From NCBI GenBank assembly GCA_024760905.1, contig CM045729.1, positions 55,719,080 through 55,783,079 on the forward strand: a DNA stretch of 64,000 nt, given 5' to 3'. The first letter of the stretch is position 1. Each line of letters starts with the position of its first letter. The translations under genes were made by a program, and so were the position numbers. Below are positions 60,491 to 64,000 of the stretch, in pieces. Below the pieces are notes generated by a model. The model was not told where the DNA came from. It worked only from the letters and a program-made list of their open reading frames with translations, and did not search any database. The stretch comes from Plotosus lineatus (taxonomy: Eukaryota; Chordata; Actinopteri; Siluriformes; Plotosidae).

Positions 60491-60823
60491 ATGGTGACGT
60501 TATGCTGACTGTCTGAGTCTAATCACCATGGTATTGTGGTATTGCAACAAGTGGTCCATCAACAGGTTTCTTCCATTTGCAAGCCTGACAATTCAGCATT
60601 TTATTTTGACATGTTAAATAGAGAAACAGTTCAGGGTGAAATATTCTTTCTGTGTCGTTTTAGTTGTTTTGGGTTGTTGTTTTTTTTTTTTTTTTTCTTT
60701 TTATTGGACTGATTGGTGTGGTGCACGCAGGCCGCATTGATATCTAATGTGCATCAACATGTTGTCATCCATTCACGTGATCACAGCTGATGGTGCAGGG
60801 TTTGAGTGTTTTTGGTTGCTTAC

Positions 60824-61090
60824 CTTGCTCCGGATCTGTCCAGATGTTGACACTTTCCTAATGAGCTTCTGCGGCCCTTCCTGCTCGCCTTCGCTGTCCG
60901 ACGACTCGTCGCCGGCCGCCGATCCTCCAGCGGCCGCGGACCCCGCGCTGCTGTGCTGAGACGCGGCCGCTCCGCGGGGCTCCTGGTGCGGGAGAGCGGA
61001 ACCGCAGTGAGCACGCGCTGCCGCTCCCTTCCGTTCCACGAGCCACGGAGAGCCGCACAACGGCTCCACGGCGGCTCGCCTCGCCGTCAT
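60824..61090 (-). CDS. dgkh: dgkh exon 1: N-terminus, start codon
   Basis: Residues 1-89. The first 60 are Ala/Ser/Gly-rich and poorly conserved, followed by [20 protein letters not shown] and STSGQIRSK, the conserved N-terminal block of type II DGKs (the EQEGPQ form fits eta). I take the ATG at 61090 because it is the only in-frame Met in the exon and an in-frame TAG stands at 61106-61108. The donor is AAG|GTAAGC, phase 0. High GC and CpG density is unlike the rest of the window. Confidence 0.95.
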
Positions 61091-61200
61091 CCTCCTGTCC
61101 TCCTGCTAGCCACCCATGCACTGAGCTCGATCCGACTCACTGCGTCCTATAAAGGCATTACTGTCGCCACGGGCATTTTGTAAGCAGCGCTCCCTGCCGA
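60850..61200. promoter_or_regulatory. CpG-rich block around dgkh exon 1
   Basis: Many CG dinucleotides (for example ccgacgactcgtcgccggcc) in an otherwise AT-rich, CpG-poor window. Such islands usually mark a vertebrate promoter. I see no TATA box in a suitable place on the minus strand. The transcription start cannot be fixed. Confidence 0.65.
61106..61117 (-). promoter_or_regulatory. Minimal upstream ORF (ATG GGT GGC TAG)
   Basis: A three-codon upstream ORF ends 15 bases before the dgkh ATG, in the same frame. It matters only if transcription starts upstream of 61117. Confidence 0.6.
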
Positions 61201-61397
61201 GGGGGTTTTACAGCCATGGCTGGCGCTTACACACAGCCTGAGCGAGGCAGCAGCGCACACACACTTTATCACTACTATCATTGTTATTATTGTGGGAAGA
61301 GAGCGGGAGGAAATCTCTGTAGCAGACCCTAGTGGTGGCTGAAACTCTCACTGCAACAGATGGCTCTCTGTACTCAGCCCACTCAGGACACCAGGCT

Positions 61398-61399
<2 letters not shown>

Positions 61400-61428
<29 letters not shown>
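61400..61428. repeat. (CA)n microsatellite
   Basis: Fourteen ca units. Confidence 0.95.
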
Positions 61429-61430
<2 letters not shown>

Positions 61431-61432
<2 letters not shown>

Positions 61433-61932
61433 TCTACATGGATTCATATCATCCACAATCCACATCGTGTCCCACAGCTTCATTTAGTCGTCTGAACCCA
61501 AATTGTTCCTTTCGATTTTACATGAATCTGGACAGACCCCCACGTGACTGGGCTACCTTTTGGCTCAGGTGCTTTGAATATGCTTCAAGGTTCGAATTGT
61601 TTTTTTTTTTTATAAACACTTTGGGCTTTAGGTCCCTGTAGAGAACCTTCATGCATTCCTCTGTGAGGTGTAATCACAAGAAGCCTTCAGAACTAAGGGG
61701 TATTCTGACTAATCTCTGACTTTTTACATTCAACAATTCTCCTACAATAATGGAATAAAATAAATATGATGTTATCATTCAATGCAATAAGTATGTCTTC
61801 AAAGTTCACTTCAACAAACAGGTGAAGTTTTTCATCAAACTTTTTTTACATCACAGAATAAACCTTTATATAAACATTTATCCTACACAAAGTACTGAAG
61901 AAAATATTTGGGAAAACAGCATTTTCATGACA

Positions 61933-61966
<34 letters not shown>

Positions 61967-61988
61967 CACAGAAAGACACTGCTTTATA

Positions 61989-62031
<43 letters not shown>

Positions 62032-62041
62032 CACACACACG

Positions 62042-62116
<75 letters not shown>

Positions 62117-62123
62117 TCTCATA

Positions 62124-62163
<40 letters not shown>

Positions 62164-62185
62164 CACAGAAAGACACTGCTTTATA

Positions 62186-62266
<81 letters not shown>

Positions 62267-63351
62267 TAAAATCTCATATATACACACACATAGTATATAT
62301 ATATATATATATATATATAGCATCTCACACACACACACACACACATTTGTATGTACTGTATTGCTTTTTATTTTTGAATGATTAGTTTTAAAACTATGAG
62401 TCACATTTTTGTCATCCTTTTGAAAGATATTTTACTCTATTCCCTACAGTAAATGTAATTTAATGCTATTTCCTCCTGTTCTTTCTGTATTTTCTTAATT
62501 TATGATATAAAATCTCATCCCATTTGATACTATTCTGTATGTTTTTTTCTTATTCTGCAGTCTATACTTCAATTCTCCATTTAATTCCACATCACCTTGT
62601 TCTTTTCCATGCAGTCCTATTTGTTGCATTATACATGATCCCATTTACATTATATATCATTCAAATACATTTATATCAGCTTCTATGAAATATTCTCATC
62701 TCCAGACAATATTATTGTAGATGTTCTATTCTGTGCTATTTTATACCGATCTATGCCACGCTGTAGTGTTCTATTATATTCAGTATTATATCCTGCCCTG
62801 TATTTTATTCTGTAATATTCTAGTCCTTTATTCCTTTGGTGCCTTTGGTGTTAAACGGTGTCCTGAAATCCTCGCAGCTCTCGTGTGCTTTTTTTTTTTT
62901 TTTTTTTTTTTTGTACCAGGACCAGTGGAGCAGTTCTGGAGTTAAAGTGCTGAAGCTGTAAAATTATTCCCAATCTAAGATAAGCTTATCAAAACATCTG
63001 CTCAGGTTTGTTTATAAGTACAGTTGGCCTGTTTGGAGAAGGCTGTCAGCGCCGATCATCCTCTCCCTTCCTCTGACGGCAATAAAAGCAGGAAAAAAAA
63101 ATTCAGGAAAAAAGCGGAGGTTTCCAGCCTTCACTTCATTCGCTCTGCCTACTTTCTTTTCGGCTTTTCGATCCATTGTGATCAAATCAAAGCGGCCCGA
63201 GCGCGTCTCAGTGTTACAGTAAACAACCGCAATCATTATAATAATTAAAAAAAAAAAAAAAAAAACATACAGATGTGTGTGTTTCATTCTCACTCCGGGA
63301 AGGGAATATCAGGGGGGTGGGGGGTGGGGGGGGGGGCAGTACAGTACTCAC
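61431..63351. other. Upstream region (possible intron if exon at 63352 is used)
   Basis: AT-rich sequence with a dense microsatellite block at 61935-62345, a T run at 62890-62912 and an A run at 63247-63266. No gene recognised. Confidence 0.7.
61935..62345. repeat. (AC)n/(AT)n complex with duplicated unique block
   Basis: Alternating ac and at tracts. The unique block acatcacagaaagacactgc followed by tttataac occurs twice (61964 and 62160), each flanked by (ac)n, and an aaatctcatat block also occurs twice. Confidence 0.93.
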
Positions 63352-63399
63352 CAGTTCTTCCCAGGCTGGGCTCCGTGTGTACTGGTACTCATCGTCCAT
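63352..63399 (-). CDS. Possible alternative first exon (16 codons)
   Basis: On the minus strand an ATG at 63399 opens MDDEYQYTRSPAWEEL and meets a strong donor, GAACTG|GTGAGT, at 63352 in phase 0. dgkh exon 2 starts in phase 0, so splicing to it would stay in frame and would bypass the Ser-rich N-terminus. I do not recognise the peptide from any DGK. It could equally be a non-coding 5' exon, or a chance ORF. Confidence 0.35.
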
Positions 63400-63855
63400 A
63401 TCCCCAAATCCCCCCGCTGTCCCACAGACACCGCCACAAGAGTCCACACTTCGAGTCTGATGGTTTAGGTCTATTTGATCGCGTGTAACCGGGCATATGG
63501 GTGGACTCTTCAACTCGCAATAAGCTTCCCCACTCCGCCACACTTATCACCTCCCTCCTCCTCCTCCTCCTCCTCCTCTTCAGGGTTTCTCCAAGGGCTG
63601 AGCCTCCACGACACGTGATAAATGTCAAGCCGTAAAAGGAAGTGGAGCGATCACCATGGCTACCTCCAAAACCCGCCACTACTGCTGCTGATTGTCCTAC
63701 TTTGACACTCTTGAGAAGCCTCGCTGTGGTTATGGTTATGGACATGGCCAGTGATGTCATTTAACCTGATCCCACTACACAGGCTTCCTAATTCTCCTAA
63801 ACACCCCTCATCAGTCCTTAGAGAGTCGATTTGAGCCTAAAAGCAGCAAGGTGCA

Positions 63856-63891
<36 letters not shown>

Positions 63892-64000
63892 AGTCCAGTA
63901 TATTGAAGAGACACGCGCACAGACTCTGTTTACTATGCTGATCATTTGAAATAGGGGCTCGACTGGGAGAAGATGAGATTGTTGTGCATAGATAGAAACC
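63400..64000. other. Upstream flank with (CTC)n and poly-A
   Basis: Moderately GC-rich to about 63760 with (cct)n at 63554-63580; a run of about 29 a at 63859-63887. No gene recognised. Confidence 0.6.

Larger units (their letters stand above)
41965..60823 (-). other. dgkh intron 1
   Basis: An 18.9 kb first intron. It holds SINE-A copies with all three tails, V-SINE-like copies, MITE and Tigger-like elements, an RTE LINE end, a hairpin-forming inverted repeat and many microsatellites. The stretches 44730-45740, 49050-49920, 51750-53180, 54700-55900, 56720-57680 and 59530-60290 show no transposon I can name. Short ORFs there have no recognisable similarity. Confidence 0.75.

Noticed and set aside
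61925..62404. 159-codon ORF and many similar Cys/Val or Tyr/Ile ORFs
   Set aside because: They are translations of (GT)n, (CA)n and (AT)n microsatellites, which lack stop codons in some frames.

Overview
The window is nuclear DNA of a vertebrate, most likely a teleost fish. The signs are V-SINE-type repeats, RTE and L2/CR1-type LINE pieces, Tc1/mariner, pogo/Tigger-like and hAT-like DNA transposons, and very dense (CA)n, (AT)n and (GA)n microsatellites. No species-level call is justified.

One protein-coding gene is well supported: the 5' part of a type II diacylglycerol kinase on the minus strand, closest to DGK-eta (dgkh). Eleven coding exons run right to left from the start codon at 61090 to an exon ending at 1942. 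Every junction I could place has GT/AG borders, and the reading phase is continuous over 1445 coding bases (481 codons plus 2 bases). They encode the Ser-rich N-terminus (exon 1), a PH domain (exons 2-4), two C1 zinc-finger domains (exons 5-6 and 7-8) and the first half of the DAGK catalytic domain with its Gly-Gly-Asp-Gly loop (exons 9-11). The rest of the kinase lies beyond the left edge. A GC-rich, CpG-rich block surrounds exon 1. A 16-codon ORF at 63352-63399 with a strong donor of compatible phase could be an alternative first exon.

Everything else is intron or upstream DNA filled with repeats. Introns 1 (18.9 kb), 3 (15.4 kb), 8 (8.0 kb), 5 (7.6 kb) and 2 (5.8 kb) carry most of them. 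Two SINE families dominate. 'SINE-A' is my label for a tRNA-derived family with about twenty copies; one shared head and body is joined to at least three different 3' tails (L2/CR1-like, RTE-like and a third ending in a TGAATTGAATT-type tail). The second family is V-SINE-like, carries the conserved central segment, and shares the L2/CR1-like tail. Partner-type LINE fragments (RTE at 8640-9300, 11238-11508 and 58010-58751; a CR1/L2/Rex-type element at 24770-26720) lie in the same window.

The most striking structures are nested insertions with readable target-site duplications: SINE in SINE (12478-13092 and 44086-44725), SINE in Tigger-like in Tc1 (38120-40991), SINE in Tigger-like in a MITE (49928-51741), and Tigger-like in hAT (22590-24113). 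They allow insertion order to be read directly. I found no non-transposon gene other than dgkh and no intact transposable-element gene.
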